Assembly (NCBI GenBank): GCA_015061005.1
Contig: SUXJ01000006.1
Location: 94,903 to 158,902 of the forward strand
Source: Bacteroidales bacterium
GTDB taxonomy: Bacteria > Bacteroidota > Bacteroidia > Bacteroidales > Muribaculaceae
Length of the DNA stretch: 64,000 nt
Direction of reading: 5' to 3'
Part shown: positions 1 to 8,497 of the stretch, piece by piece
Layout: the number at the start of each line of letters is the position of its first letter
How positions within the stretch are numbered: position 1 is the stretch's first letter
Made by a program: the position numbers and the translations under genes
The notes under the pieces: generated by a model
The model's database searches: none
Told to the model about the DNA's origin: nothing
The model's input: only the letters and a program-made list of their open reading frames with translations

Positions 1-207
1 TTTTCTTTTTCGTGTTGTGTCTTCAGTTTTCGGGGTTGGCTGTTTTTTGTAAAACTTTCGTTTCTTGCTTCAACAATGACCGCTGTCATTATTTACTCAA
101 CCGATATGTTTTTCTTATTTAGCCGACCAAACGAAACGAACGACTGTTAAATTTTAGTTCGGTTTGTTTGATTGTTTTAAGTACGCTTTTTCTGGCTGCG
201 GTAACTC

Positions 208-609
208 TTACTTCTTGCCCTTTGCAGGAGCCGCTCCGGGTTTCGGACGCTTCGCACCGTATTTCGAACGACGCTGTGTGCGATCTTTCACACCCTGAGT
301 GTCAAGAGTGCCACGAACAATGTGGTAGCGAACACCGGGGAGGTCTTTAACACGACCGCCGCGAACGAGCACAATGCTGTGCTCCTGAAGGTTGTGACCT
401 TCACCGGGAATGTAGCTGTTGACTTCCTTACCGTTAGTCAAACGCACACGCGCCACCTTACGCATTGCTGAATTAGGTTTCTTAGGGGTTGTGGTGTAGA
501 CACGAACGCATACGCCACGACGCTGAGGGCAGCTGTCCAAAGCGGGCGACTTGCTCTTGTCGGTCAGAGCCACGCGGCCTTTTCGTACTAATTGCTGAAT
601 AGTAGGCAT
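208..609 (-). CDS. rpsL: 30S ribosomal protein S12
   Basis: Small-subunit ribosomal protein of the decoding centre. The 133-residue product opens [12 protein letters not shown] and carries the family core [19 protein letters not shown] and the loop [18 protein letters not shown], so length and sequence fit S12 throughout. The lysine of TPKKPN, a site where streptomycin resistance arises in other bacteria, is present. The C-terminus has the short Ala/Lys-rich tail (GAAPAKGKK) common in Bacteroidota. It is normally the first gene of the str operon; rpsG would lie beyond the left edge of the window. A good promoter lies about 155 nt upstream (764-795), leaving a GC-rich leader. Confidence 0.98.
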   Translation of the reverse strand: MPTIQQLVRKGRVALTDKSKSPALDSCPQRRGVCVRVYTTTPKKPNSAMRKVARVRLTNGKEVNSYIPGEGHNLQEHSIVLVRGGRVKDLPGVRYHIVRGTLDTQGVKDRTQRRSKYGAKRPKPGAAPAKGKK

Positions 610-918
610 CTTAGTTGTTAATGTTGTTAATAATGTTGTTTAAAATTATGTTTGTCTTCAATGTTTTTGCAGAGTCCGTCGCAGCACTCACGCCACACGC
701 TCCGCCCTCACACTCAGTGTGTTAGCCTTGCCGTGCGACGCACTTATGCCTTGATTTCACCTGCAAAGTTACGAATAATTTCCGACACTGCAAAATCTTT
801 TCACTCTGAAGTTCAATTTTTTACACGATTTTTAATCAACCGACCCAATAACACAAAAAAAGGAACGCAAGCCTCAATCATCGACTCGCGCCCTCCTTCT
901 GATTTATGTGTATTTTTC
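610..918. other. Intergenic region with rpsL leader
   Basis: There is no credible gene here. On the minus strand it holds the rpsL promoter (764-795) and a leader of about 150 nt. The leader contains two short perfect hairpins, 709-721 (CACACT / AGTGTG) and 733-743 (GTGCG / CGCAC). These could be a ribosomal-protein autoregulatory structure, but that is inference. The stretch 800-918 is AT-rich and I see nothing definite in it. Confidence 0.5.
764..795 (-). promoter_or_regulatory. rpsL promoter
   Basis: The minus strand shows the -7 box TAACTTTG (764-771) and a TTTTG element at 791-795 with a spacer of about 20 nt. This is the standard Bacteroidota housekeeping layout. Confidence 0.7.
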
Positions 919-1728
919 TTATTTGCTTAGAGTAATCGTATTTGATGAGTAATAGGTTCCACGAGTGGTCTTAACCATTCCGCGAACCACCGACGATGAC
1001 CCGTAGGAATACGACACGCCAAATGTATGTGAAGTAGCCGACGTATTATACGGTGAAGTGTAAAACACTCCGCTCACCCTATCGATGCCAATCTGCTGCA
1101 CCGTAAAGTTGCTGCCCGACGCCGAAACCGTTATCTCATATTCTCTGTTAAAACGATTCGAACTCACTGTGCGTGCCGAAATCGAAACACTCACACTCTC
1201 ATTCGCTGGCGGAGTCGATCCCCCACCGTCGTCAACCTTGGTCCACTCGTCAACGTGCTGATTGAAATACCACGACCTATAATACCGACGACCCTTATAC
1301 ATAATATAATCGTCATAAACCTCTATCGTGTAACCGGTTGGCTCTCCGCCGCTGAGAACGTCCACAACAGAGCCGTTTATATCCAATCCGTAAATATCCC
1401 ATTCCAACATATCGGAATACCAACCGCCGCTCAAACCCTGACAATACGATTCTACTACATTGTCAAAATAATCGCTATTGCCTATAACTCCCCAATCGGT
1501 CAACACATATTCTTTAATCTCAAGACCACGCGCTGTAAACACCGTTGCCCAATCCTGACCCGGCATCAATTCTACTTTCTCGGGTTTTGTGGCATACACT
1601 CCGGCGATATCACTCCATGTATATTTGTCAACCTCTCCGGGTTCATCTTCCGAACCGTTACACCCAACGGCAACCATACTTGCCACAAACAGCAGGCCAA
1701 ATACAACAAAATTTAAAGTCTTTTTCAT
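919..1728 (-). CDS. Lipoprotein with C-terminal Ig/FN3-like region
   Basis: The protein has 269 residues from the chosen ATG at 1728 (MKKTLNFVVFG). An upstream in-frame start is rejected because it lies before the signal peptide and close to the promoter. The signal peptide ends in the lipobox VAVGC followed by acidic residues (NGSEDEPGE), typical of surface-exposed Bacteroidota lipoproteins. The middle region is rich in Trp and Tyr. After a DDGGGSTPP linker comes a beta-rich C-terminal domain of about 95 residues (SVSVSISARTVSSN onward) that resembles Ig/FN3 folds. No function is recognised. It is monocistronic, and its promoter belongs to the TTAACA/G-run class shared with three other secreted genes here. 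Confidence 0.8.
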   Translation of the reverse strand: MKKTLNFVVFGLLFVASMVAVGCNGSEDEPGEVDKYTWSDIAGVYATKPEKVELMPGQDWATVFTARGLEIKEYVLTDWGVIGNSDYFDNVVESYCQGLSGGWYSDMLEWDIYGLDINGSVVDVLSGGEPTGYTIEVYDDYIMYKGRRYYRSWYFNQHVDEWTKVDDGGGSTPPANESVSVSISARTVSSNRFNREYEITVSASGSNFTVQQIGIDRVSGVFYTSPYNTSATSHTFGVSYSYGSSSVVRGMVKTTRGTYYSSNTITLSK

Positions 1729-1762
1729 AGCATACAAAAATATCTCAAGTTTTAATCCGCCG

Positions 1763-1817
1763 CAAATATACACACTTTTTTCACAGCTACCCCGGTCACT
1801 TTGTTAAAGTTTGTTAA
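1763..1817 (-). promoter_or_regulatory. TTAACA/G-run promoter of the 919-1728 lipoprotein
   Basis: On the minus strand two TTAACA half-sites (1812-1817 and 1802-1807) lie 10 nt apart, followed by GGGGTA, a 17 nt spacer and the -7 box TATATTTG (1763-1770). The same order and spacing occur at 3223-3273, 39825-39878 and 63163-63216. Confidence 0.65.
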
Positions 1818-1877
1818 TTTGCATTTTACATCGCCCCACAAATTTGCGGGAAATCGGGAACAGCCGTCCTCGCCGCT

Positions 1878-2297
1878 CTAATTATTGATAAAGACAACCC
1901 TACCCTCTTTGAAATCCGGCGTGGTTATAAACGCCTTAACCTCATCTTCACTCATTGACAGAAACGACCGAAATTTGACCCGATAACAGGAACCCGTCAA
2001 TCTCCCCGAGCCCAAAAATCGCTTGGAATAAGTGAACTGCGGATCAACCAAAACATCTGCTCCAGATTCCCTACACAGTTCTACAATCAAATTCTCCTTC
2101 CGCTGCTCAAGCGATGTCTGCGAAAACAACTTTGGTCCCCACGTAACTGATTTCTGAACCCTAACGGCGGAAATATCCAACTCCGCCGCTGTCACCGCTG
2201 TTATCTCCGTATTTACCGACACATTTGATGTCAAAGGAGCCTCCCCCTCGCGTGCCCCTGCCGAATTAACGACAATGCACACAAGGAGGAGGACCAA
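1878..2297 (-). CDS. Small secreted protein, paralogue of its upstream neighbour
   Basis: About 139 residues with an N-terminal hydrophobic stretch (VLLLVCIVVNSAGA), so it is probably exported. No ATG is available: the frame opens at TTG (2297), and reading back to an ATT at 2312 would add the missing basic n-region (KPK). The start is therefore uncertain. The core (NVSVNTEITAVTAAELDIS, then RESGADVLVDPQFTYS) aligns with the protein encoded just upstream at 2337-2669 (VADLTVG, then GNADVIVAPEFSFD), so the two are tandem paralogues. The family is not recognised. The spacing of about 40 nt to the upstream gene suggests one transcript. Confidence 0.65.
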   Translation of the reverse strand: MVLLLVCIVVNSAGAREGEAPLTSNVSVNTEITAVTAAELDISAVRVQKSVTWGPKLFSQTSLEQRKENLIVELCRESGADVLVDPQFTYSKRFLGSGRLTGSCYRVKFRSFLSMSEDEVKAFITTPDFKEGRVVFINN

Positions 2298-2336
2298 AAA
2301 CTTCGGCTTAATGGCTGATGCTATAAAATGACCGAA

Positions 2337-2669
2337 TTAATTTACCGAACGGAAATTATTGTAAGCGCCGGGACACCCTGTCACTTCAATAACTTCAAGA
2401 TTGGTATCAAAAGAAAATTCGGGAGCCACAATCACATCGGCATTGCCGTTTGTTCTCAAGAATGCCGCTATTGCAGCCGCCTTGCAGTTCTTAACGCCGC
2501 CACGACGATCCTTGCTACTCGTATTATAGCGATATGTCATGCGCTCGCCTACGGTCAAATCAGCCACGTTCATCGAACTAACCACGGTCGACACATTAAC
2601 GGGCGTCGCTGTATGAATGCTTGCCGTACACGAAGACAGCACTAGAACACCAACCGCGCCAATCTTCAA
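2337..2669 (-). CDS. Small lipoprotein, paralogue of its downstream neighbour
   Basis: A 110-residue protein starting at TTG (2669). MKIGAVGVLVLSSC forms a short signal peptide with a lipobox (VLSSC). The body (VNVSTVVSSMNVADLTVG, KNCKAAAIAAFLRTNGNADV, IVAPEFSFDTN) is homologous to the next gene downstream. The motif (N/G)ADV(I/L)V(A/D)P(E/Q)F is the clearest shared element. The function is unknown. Neither paralogue has an ATG start, which is unusual in this window. The gap to the stop of the upstream lipoprotein gene (2717) is 47 nt, so the three could be co-transcribed. Confidence 0.65.
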   Translation of the reverse strand: MKIGAVGVLVLSSCTASIHTATPVNVSTVVSSMNVADLTVGERMTYRYNTSSKDRRGGVKNCKAAAIAAFLRTNGNADVIVAPEFSFDTNLEVIEVTGCPGAYNNFRSVN

Positions 2670-2716
2670 AATTGCTTTTTTATAACGAGAATTATTAAAC
2701 TGATTAATAATTTTGC

Positions 2717-3172
2717 TTACTGCCTTGAACCGGTGAACGTCAGAGCATATCCGCTTTCTCCGCCAACGCTTACATAGGGGAAACTATAAGTCATGGCTCT
2801 CGATTTCGTTATCGAAACGCGACAGTTAGGCTTGTCACTGCTTGTAAGCATAAAGTCGCCGCTTGCCGACTGCGTAATCTGAAAAACGTGACCGCTGCCG
2901 CTTGCAAAGAATGGAGTGCCATCTGCTTCATAAGGAGTTACTACAACAAACTCATTTGAACTCTTTGTTACTACCATTTTCATGCCTGCATATTCTTCCA
3001 AAGGCATACCTGTCAAGCCAACGATTTCCAACTGACCGTGACCTACATAAGTCCCCTGTATTGCTGAAGCCGGATCTACCATAGGTCCGTCATCTTCGTT
3101 GCTACATGCGCTAAAGGCAAACATTGAAACCACTCCCAAAACGAGTGCCATAAAGAAATTTTTCTGCTTCAT
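2717..3172 (-). CDS. Calycin-like lipoprotein
   Basis: A 151-residue lipoprotein: basic MKQK n-region, hydrophobic core, lipobox FSAC, then an acidic NEDDGP segment. The mature part begins IQGTYVGHGQLEIVG and alternates beta strands with glycines (VFQITQSASGDFMLTSSD). This resembles small calycin or lipocalin-like Bacteroidota proteins; the fold call is inference and the ligand is unknown. The promoter upstream (3223-3273) is of the TTAACA/G-run class. The gene is transcribed divergently from aroK. Confidence 0.7.
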   Translation of the reverse strand: MKQKNFFMALVLGVVSMFAFSACSNEDDGPMVDPASAIQGTYVGHGQLEIVGLTGMPLEEYAGMKMVVTKSSNEFVVVTPYEADGTPFFASGSGHVFQITQSASGDFMLTSSDKPNCRVSITKSRAMTYSFPYVSVGGESGYALTFTGSRQ

Positions 3173-3222
3173 AATGATAAAATTGATTTATTAAACTTAA
3201 TGTAATGAAATAAAAATTTGCG

Positions 3223-3273
3223 CAAAGATACACACTTTTTCACAATTACCCCCCATTTGTTAAACTTTGTTAA
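3223..3273 (-). promoter_or_regulatory. TTAACA/G-run promoter of the calycin-like lipoprotein
   Basis: The minus strand shows TTAACA at 3268-3273 and 3258-3263 (10 nt apart), a run of six G followed by TA, a 16 nt spacer and the -7 box TATCTTTG (3223-3230). Confidence 0.7.
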
Positions 3274-3305
3274 CTGCACGCAATTTTCTTTTTCCTTGTT
3301 TCCTG

Positions 3306-3337
3306 TTTGCTCCTTTTGTGGATATTCGTTAACTTTG
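3306..3337 (+). promoter_or_regulatory. aroK promoter, probably leaderless
   Basis: TTTG at 3306-3309, a 20 nt spacer, then the -7 box TAACTTTG at 3330-3337. Only 5 nt separate the box from the aroK ATG (3343), so transcription should start at or within a few bases of the start codon. Confidence 0.7.
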
Positions 3338-3342
3338 CGGCT

Positions 3343-3882
3343 ATGATGAAACCGATTTTTCTCATAGGATATATGGGCTGCGGAAAGTCAACTCTCGGAC
3401 GAGCGTTGGCGCGGCTCTCACCGCTTGAGTTTATTGACCTCGACAACTATATCGAAAACCGCTTTCATGCCTCTATCAGCGACCTGTTCTCATCGCGCGG
3501 TGAAGACGGATTCCGAAAGCTGGAGCAAGCAATGCTCGATGAAGTGAGCCGATTCAACAACGTAATCGTAGCTTGCGGAGGCGGCACACCTTGCTTCTTC
3601 AACAACATGGACCTGATGAACGAACGCGGAACCACCGTCTGGCTCACCACTCCAATTGAGCGTATCTATGAGCGACTTCAACGCAATCGCGCCAAACGCC
3701 CCATCATAGCAGATAAATCCGACGCCGAGCTGATGCAATTCATCACTGACGCGCTGGCGGCTCGCGAACCTTTCTACTCCTTGGCTACCCACCGATTTTG
3801 CGCCACCCTCCTCGAAGACAAAAGCCAAATCGCAATCACCGCCGCCGACTTCGCCAAACAATTTAACCTCCCTACCCTCTGA
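3343..3882 (+). CDS. aroK: Shikimate kinase
   Basis: Phosphorylates shikimate with ATP on the way to chorismate; aroC, the last step of the same pathway, lies at 36 kb. The P-loop GYMGCGKST is at residues 8-16. DLDNYIE carries the shikimate-binding acid, and CGGGTPCFF is the conserved shikimate-binding glycine stretch. A lid-region arginine is present in RNRAKRPI. At 179 residues it has the usual size for the family. The start at 3343 is chosen over an earlier in-frame start because the promoter lies between them. The TGA overlaps the ATG of the next gene by 1 nt, implying translational coupling. Confidence 0.95.
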   Translation: MMKPIFLIGYMGCGKSTLGRALARLSPLEFIDLDNYIENRFHASISDLFSSRGEDGFRKLEQAMLDEVSRFNNVIVACGGGTPCFFNNMDLMNERGTTVWLTTPIERIYERLQRNRAKRPIIADKSDAELMQFITDALAAREPFYSLATHRFCATLLEDKSQIAITAADFAKQFNLPTL

Positions 3883-5063
3883 TGAACACCCAACCCTCAC
3901 CCTGCGAAGAAATGCTCACCCTTGAGCAGCCGCTTAGCGACTCCGGCCCCGAACGAAAACTCATCATCGGACTCCCGAGCGGTATGGCTGCCGGCGAACG
4001 TCGCTTTCCCCTCACTCCCGAAGGCACCGAACAACTCGCCGACCGAAATATCCTCGTAAAAATCGAATCGGGAGCAGGCAAACCCATACACTACTCCGAC
4101 AATGACTACTCTCGCGCCGGAGCATCGGTATGCGAACGCCAAAAGTCATTGAGAGCCGACATAATAATCTCGCCGGCTCCGCTATACAAAGCCGAAACCC
4201 TCTATATGCGCCGCGGCACTGTCCTGCTCACTCTGCTGCGCTCGGTAATCGACCGGCCCGACTATGCCCGCGCTCTGCAAAAAGCCGGAGTCAACGTCAT
4301 CGCTGCCGACCTCATCGACAATAACGGACACCGCCCCGTAGCCGACATCCTCCACGAAATCGACGGCTGCGCATCGGTAGTCGTAGCATCGTCTCTATTA
4401 GCTGACCCAGTCAACGGAAAAGGGATTCTCCTCGGGGGAGTCACGGGCGTTGGACCCGGCGAGGTGCTCATCCTCGGCTCGGGAATGGGCGCAATTGCTG
4501 CCGCCCACAATGCCCTCGGCCTCGGTGCCACGGTCAGAATGTTCGACAACGACATCTATTCCCTGCGCTCAGCCTCAAGAGTACTCAATTATCAAATAAT
4601 AGCAGCGGCGCCCCACCCTCGCGTACTGAAGTCGGCTCTCCAAACGGCCGACATAGTCATCGCTACCCCGATGTCCGGAATGCCGGTCATCGACGGCGAA
4701 TTGGCGGCCGCAATGAAACGTCGGGTAATCACGTTTGACCTCACCAACAAACCCGGAGCTACATTCCCGTCATTGCCGCTCATCGACTTGGGCAATATGG
4801 AAATCGACTCTCTCAAAGCTTCCAACTCCCGAGTTTGCTGCCACAACGTCGGCGGCAGAGTACCGCGCACGGCGGCAATGGCGCTAAGCAACTCCATAGT
4901 GGCAGGATGCGATTCTCTGAGGGCATCAACCGGGTCACTCGCCGAAATGCCGGCACCTATGCGCCAAGCCTTGCTGTTCTATTGGGGCAAATGCGTCAAC
5001 TCTGCTGCTGCCGAAGCATTGGGCACTCGCGCTTTAGACATCAACCTCCTAATCGGCAACTAA
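3882..5063 (+). CDS. Alanine dehydrogenase/PNT-family protein, divergent
   Basis: A 393-residue member of the alanine dehydrogenase / transhydrogenase alpha family, whose classical members interconvert alanine and pyruvate with NAD(H). The N-terminal domain has the family frame (GERRFPLTPEG, GAGKPIHYSDNDYSRAG). The Rossmann domain shows ILGSGMGAIAAAHNALGLGA followed by an acidic residue (MFDND), which suggests NAD preference. The segment normally containing the substrate-binding Lys (VKEP in classical enzymes) reads ADIIISPAPL here with no lysine, and the usual His/Gln position is also changed. The catalytic Asp region (TFDLTNKPGA) is kept. The exact substrate is therefore uncertain. It is coupled to aroK. 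Confidence 0.8.
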   Translation: MNTQPSPCEEMLTLEQPLSDSGPERKLIIGLPSGMAAGERRFPLTPEGTEQLADRNILVKIESGAGKPIHYSDNDYSRAGASVCERQKSLRADIIISPAPLYKAETLYMRRGTVLLTLLRSVIDRPDYARALQKAGVNVIAADLIDNNGHRPVADILHEIDGCASVVVASSLLADPVNGKGILLGGVTGVGPGEVLILGSGMGAIAAAHNALGLGATVRMFDNDIYSLRSASRVLNYQIIAAAPHPRVLKSALQTADIVIATPMSGMPVIDGELAAAMKRRVITFDLTNKPGATFPSLPLIDLGNMEIDSLKASNSRVCCHNVGGRVPRTAAMALSNSIVAGCDSLRASTGSLAEMPAPMRQALLFYWGKCVNSAAAEALGTRALDINLLIGN

Positions 5064-5068
5064 AAAAC

Positions 5069-5713
5069 ATGTCTCGACGAAAATTCTACGTAGTCTGGCA
5101 AGGTCTATCCCCGGGCATCTACGACTCTTGGGAGGAATGCGAACATCAAGTGCGCGGATTTGCCGGAGCTAAATACAAAGCATTCAACTCCATCGAAGAA
5201 GCAACGGCGGCTTTTCGCGGAAGCTACGAGGACCAAGCAACGCTCCTCATCGCATTGGCAAACCGTAAGGCGGCTCACGCTGCCGACTTCTCGGCGTTTC
5301 CGGAAATTCGCACTGACGGCATCGCAGTTGACGGGGCATGCGCCGGTGTGCCCGGCCCCATGGAATATCGGGGCGTTGAAATTGCCACCGGAAACGAGCT
5401 GTTCCACGTCGGGCCGATTTCGGGCGGCACAAACAACATTGCCGAATATTTGGCACTGGTCCATGCCTTGGCTCGATTCGACAAGATGGGCGACTTCCAA
5501 ACTCCCATCTACACCGATAGCCGCACCGCTATTGCGTGGCTTCGAAACAGAAGGAGCAAAACAACTCTGACCCCTACCGCCGAGAATGCCCAAGTGTTCA
5601 ACCTCCTCGAACGCGCCAACCGATGGGTCGCCTCTCACCCCCTGCGTAATCCCGTCATAAAATGGGAAACCGAAATCTGGGGTGAAATTCCCGCAGATTT
5701 CGGTCGCAAATAA
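5069..5713 (+). CDS. rnhA: Ribonuclease H with N-terminal hybrid-binding domain
   Basis: Degrades RNA in RNA-DNA hybrids. The start at 5069 (MSRRKFYVVWQGLSPGIY) gives 214 residues, the usual length in Bacteroidota; the longer frame upstream only overlaps the previous gene. Residues 5-50 are the viroplasmin/RHBD domain (FYVVWQG, W in DSWEECEHQV, FAGAKYKAF). The catalytic domain shows the metal ligands in order: AVDGACAG (Asp), NNIAEYLAL (Glu), YTDSRTAI (Asp), and a late Asp in IPADFGRK. It lies 5 nt after the previous gene and ends convergently with ftsZ. Confidence 0.92.
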   Translation: MSRRKFYVVWQGLSPGIYDSWEECEHQVRGFAGAKYKAFNSIEEATAAFRGSYEDQATLLIALANRKAAHAADFSAFPEIRTDGIAVDGACAGVPGPMEYRGVEIATGNELFHVGPISGGTNNIAEYLALVHALARFDKMGDFQTPIYTDSRTAIAWLRNRRSKTTLTPTAENAQVFNLLERANRWVASHPLRNPVIKWETEIWGEIPADFGRK

Positions 5714-5737
5714 TTCGGAAAACGTTATCCGGACTGA

Positions 5738-7102
5738 TTAAAAACTGATAACCGACGCTGAATCGTCAATGCCGCCGCGCACCTGAGGTTCCGGAGCGGC
5801 CGGAGTCGGAACGGCTGAAACAATCGCCGCTTTTTGCTCCGAGGTTCGGGCATACGCAGGTGATTTTTCCAAGTTCTCTATAACGTTATCATCATCGAGT
5901 TGCTCCGGTTTGAGCACAACGTAGAGCGAACGTGCCTTTGCCGCCGCCAAGGCCGCAGCTTTCTCCTTACCATACTGTTCCTCTATGACCTTATTGGCGG
6001 TTTCCACTTCGGCCGTCTTGGTCTCCTCAGACTTTCGAGGGCCGAAAGTCACTTTGCGCTCGGGCACCGAAGCATCTGTTTCAAAGCCGCTGGCAAGAAT
6101 GGTCACCTTGATCTTGTCGCCGAGGCTGTCATCATAAGCCACGCCATATATCACCTCAACGTCTTCAATCGAGGTGACAAACTCCGTAAACGCCTTCATT
6201 TCACCGGTACGGAACGGATTGTCGGCCTTACGCGAAATGTAGAGATTAAAAAGCAACTTTTTCGAGCCCATAATATTGCTATTCTTCAGCAGAGGCGACT
6301 GCAATGCATCTTCAATAGCTTTCTGCACGCGAAATTCTCCCTCGCCGTACCCACAGCTGATAATCGATGCGCCGCCATTGCGAAGCGTCGTATCAACGTC
6401 GTTAAAGTCAATATTGATGCGCACATCCTCTGTGGTGATAAGCTCGGAAATGGCATGCGCCGCTGTCGACAGCGTATCGTCGGCCTTGCTGAACGATGAA
6501 TCGAAGTCCAAATCAGGATACATCTCGATCAAACGCTCGTTATTAATGAGCAGCAACGAGTCAACATACTTCTTCATCTCGTTGGCGCCTTCAAGGGCTT
6601 TGGTAATCTTTTTAACGCCTTCAAACAAGAACGGAATCGTTACGATACCAACCGTCAGCACACCGCGTTCGCGAGCCACTCGGGCCACTACCGGGGCTGC
6701 ACCCGTGCCCGTGCCGCCGCCCATACCGGCTGTGATAAACACCATCTTCGTATTATCGTCAAACATGGCGTTGATGGCATCAAGACTCTCCTCGGCGGCG
6801 GCTTTCGCCACTTCCGGTTTATCGCCTGCGCCAAGACCCGTATGGCCGATGAGCACTTTCTCCGGCACTATCGAGTTCTTCAGGGCCTGACTATCAGTAT
6901 TGCAGACCACGAACTTCACGTCTTCCGAATCCGGATTGGCTGTATAATCGGGGTTTTTCTCCAAGTGAACCTTATACATGTGGGCAACGGCATTGCCGCC
7001 ACCGCCACCTACTCCAATAATCTTAATTATGCCGTCGCGGTTCGGGTCAACGGGGGTGGGAGCAACAAATTCCGATTCCCTGCAAATATCATCTATATTC
7101 AT
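5738..7102 (-). CDS. ftsZ: Cell division protein FtsZ
   Basis: Tubulin-like GTPase that builds the cytokinetic ring. The product has 454 residues. The signatures are GVGGGGGNAVAHM near the N-terminus, the tubulin signature GGGTGTGAAPVVARVARE, and the T7-loop region INIDFNDVDTTL with its catalytic Asp. After the GTPase core (to about residue 330) comes a variable linker rich in Lys, Glu and Ala and a short terminal peptide (GGIDDSASVISF), the likely docking site for FtsA-type partners. It is the last gene of the dcw operon, 24 nt after ftsA. Confidence 0.98.
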   Translation of the reverse strand: MNIDDICRESEFVAPTPVDPNRDGIIKIIGVGGGGGNAVAHMYKVHLEKNPDYTANPDSEDVKFVVCNTDSQALKNSIVPEKVLIGHTGLGAGDKPEVAKAAAEESLDAINAMFDDNTKMVFITAGMGGGTGTGAAPVVARVARERGVLTVGIVTIPFLFEGVKKITKALEGANEMKKYVDSLLLINNERLIEMYPDLDFDSSFSKADDTLSTAAHAISELITTEDVRINIDFNDVDTTLRNGGASIISCGYGEGEFRVQKAIEDALQSPLLKNSNIMGSKKLLFNLYISRKADNPFRTGEMKAFTEFVTSIEDVEVIYGVAYDDSLGDKIKVTILASGFETDASVPERKVTFGPRKSEETKTAEVETANKVIEEQYGKEKAAALAAAKARSLYVVLKPEQLDDDNVIENLEKSPAYARTSEQKAAIVSAVPTPAAPEPQVRGGIDDSASVISF

Positions 7103-7126
7103 AGTTTCGTCACTTTTTTATTCTAC

Positions 7127-8464
7127 TTATTCGTCATAATCCCCAAGGTCATCAGGGGTATCGGTCACCTGACCCTTTATTTTCTTCCACAGTCCGCCCA
7201 ATAAGCTGCCTGACTTGGATTTGGGTTCTTCATCGAGGAAATCCTCTTCTTCGTCGTCTTCATCTGCAAAATCTTCTTCATCTGCAGGCTCCTCCGGTTC
7301 GGGAGTCTTCATCGGAGCGGTCGTACATGGCTTAACCGACTCTTGAAGCGAAAGCTCATAAAGCAACGAGATTACGTCAAGGTCCTCGCCGGTGGAGATT
7401 TTTGCCCCCGACATTCTGACTATGGCGGGAAGTGCGCCGCGGCGCACCCCGAGAGTGGTGATTTTACTTAACTCCTCGGCAAAGCCGCGCAACATCGAAC
7501 CGCCACCGACCACCACTATCCCTGCCGGCAGGTCCGAGGCTGCAACTCCGGCATATTCCAGCTGGGCATTAATATTAGTGATGATTTCTGCCGAACGTGC
7601 GCTGACTATATTATTTATCTGAGTAGTATCCACTTCGTCCATCGTGGCACGATGTGCTTCCATGACATTCGCCGTACCAACCACTCGCTTTAACTCTTCC
7701 GCACGCTCATCGGTATATGGGAGCAACGCCGTCAAGTCGCGGGTAATATGACGGGAGCCCAACGGAATAGTCGCCAAATACGTCAAAACACCTTTCTTAT
7801 AAATAGCAACCGTGGTTGTCTCTGCCCCGCAGTCAACCATCATCACTCCCAAACGCTTTTCATCAACCGTCAGCACCAAGTCAGCCATAGCCATCGGACG
7901 GACAACGTAGCCGTTAATGTCGATATTGAGCTTTTCATTAACCGCCAACTTCAAGTTTCGCATAAGTTGGCTCCGACAGCTCACTATATTGACCTTGGCC
8001 GAGATTTCGCGTCCCAATACGCCCACGGGATCTACCCCTTGACTTTTGCCGTCAACAAGAAAATCTTCAGGCTCTACTGCAAGCAGCTCAACTTCAGAAC
8101 CCGCAGGTCGGGCTCGATTCAGCAAGTTACTCACTATTTCATGCGTCACCTCAGTGTCGTTCGCAAGCGACATGCCAAGGGTCGCAGGAGTGGTCTTCAA
8201 CGACCTGCCCCCCACCCCAAGATATACCGCCGAAATCTTCTCGGGCGATATGCGATTGTTTAATTTGGTCATGACGCGATTCAACTCATTGGCAACTTCC
8301 ATAACATTCTGAACGCATCCGTAGCGCACAAAATTCGGGTGTTGCTTCTCTTCTTCAATGCCCTTAACGGTCAGGACCCCCGAAGAGTCTATTTGACCAA
8401 CGGCGCCCTTGATTTTTGAGCTGCCGATTTCAATGGCCACAATGTAAGGAGATGTATTATTCAT
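7127..8464 (-). CDS. ftsA: Cell division protein FtsA
   Basis: Actin-like membrane anchor for FtsZ. The 445-residue product has the ATPase core motifs VAIEIGSSKIKGAVG, MMVDCGAETTTVAIY and GIVVVGGGSMLRGF. The tail is unusual: about 40 strongly acidic residues (EEPADEEDFADEDDEEEDF) precede the amphipathic segment LLGGLWKKIKGQV, and a further acidic stretch ends the protein. The amphipathic segment is the likely membrane-targeting helix. The gene sits between ftsQ and ftsZ with short gaps (33 and 24 nt). Confidence 0.97.
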   Translation of the reverse strand: MNNTSPYIVAIEIGSSKIKGAVGQIDSSGVLTVKGIEEEKQHPNFVRYGCVQNVMEVANELNRVMTKLNNRISPEKISAVYLGVGGRSLKTTPATLGMSLANDTEVTHEIVSNLLNRARPAGSEVELLAVEPEDFLVDGKSQGVDPVGVLGREISAKVNIVSCRSQLMRNLKLAVNEKLNIDINGYVVRPMAMADLVLTVDEKRLGVMMVDCGAETTTVAIYKKGVLTYLATIPLGSRHITRDLTALLPYTDERAEELKRVVGTANVMEAHRATMDEVDTTQINNIVSARSAEIITNINAQLEYAGVAASDLPAGIVVVGGGSMLRGFAEELSKITTLGVRRGALPAIVRMSGAKISTGEDLDVISLLYELSLQESVKPCTTAPMKTPEPEEPADEEDFADEDDEEEDFLDEEPKSKSGSLLGGLWKKIKGQVTDTPDDLGDYDE

Positions 8465-8497
8465 ATTCTTATACTTTTATTCTATATTGTATGTTGC

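Noticed and set aside
75..90. Short hairpin AATGAC-CGCT-GTCATT downstream of rpsL
   Set aside because: A 6 bp stem without a T run is too weak to call. The rest of 1-207 shows no gene or clear signal.
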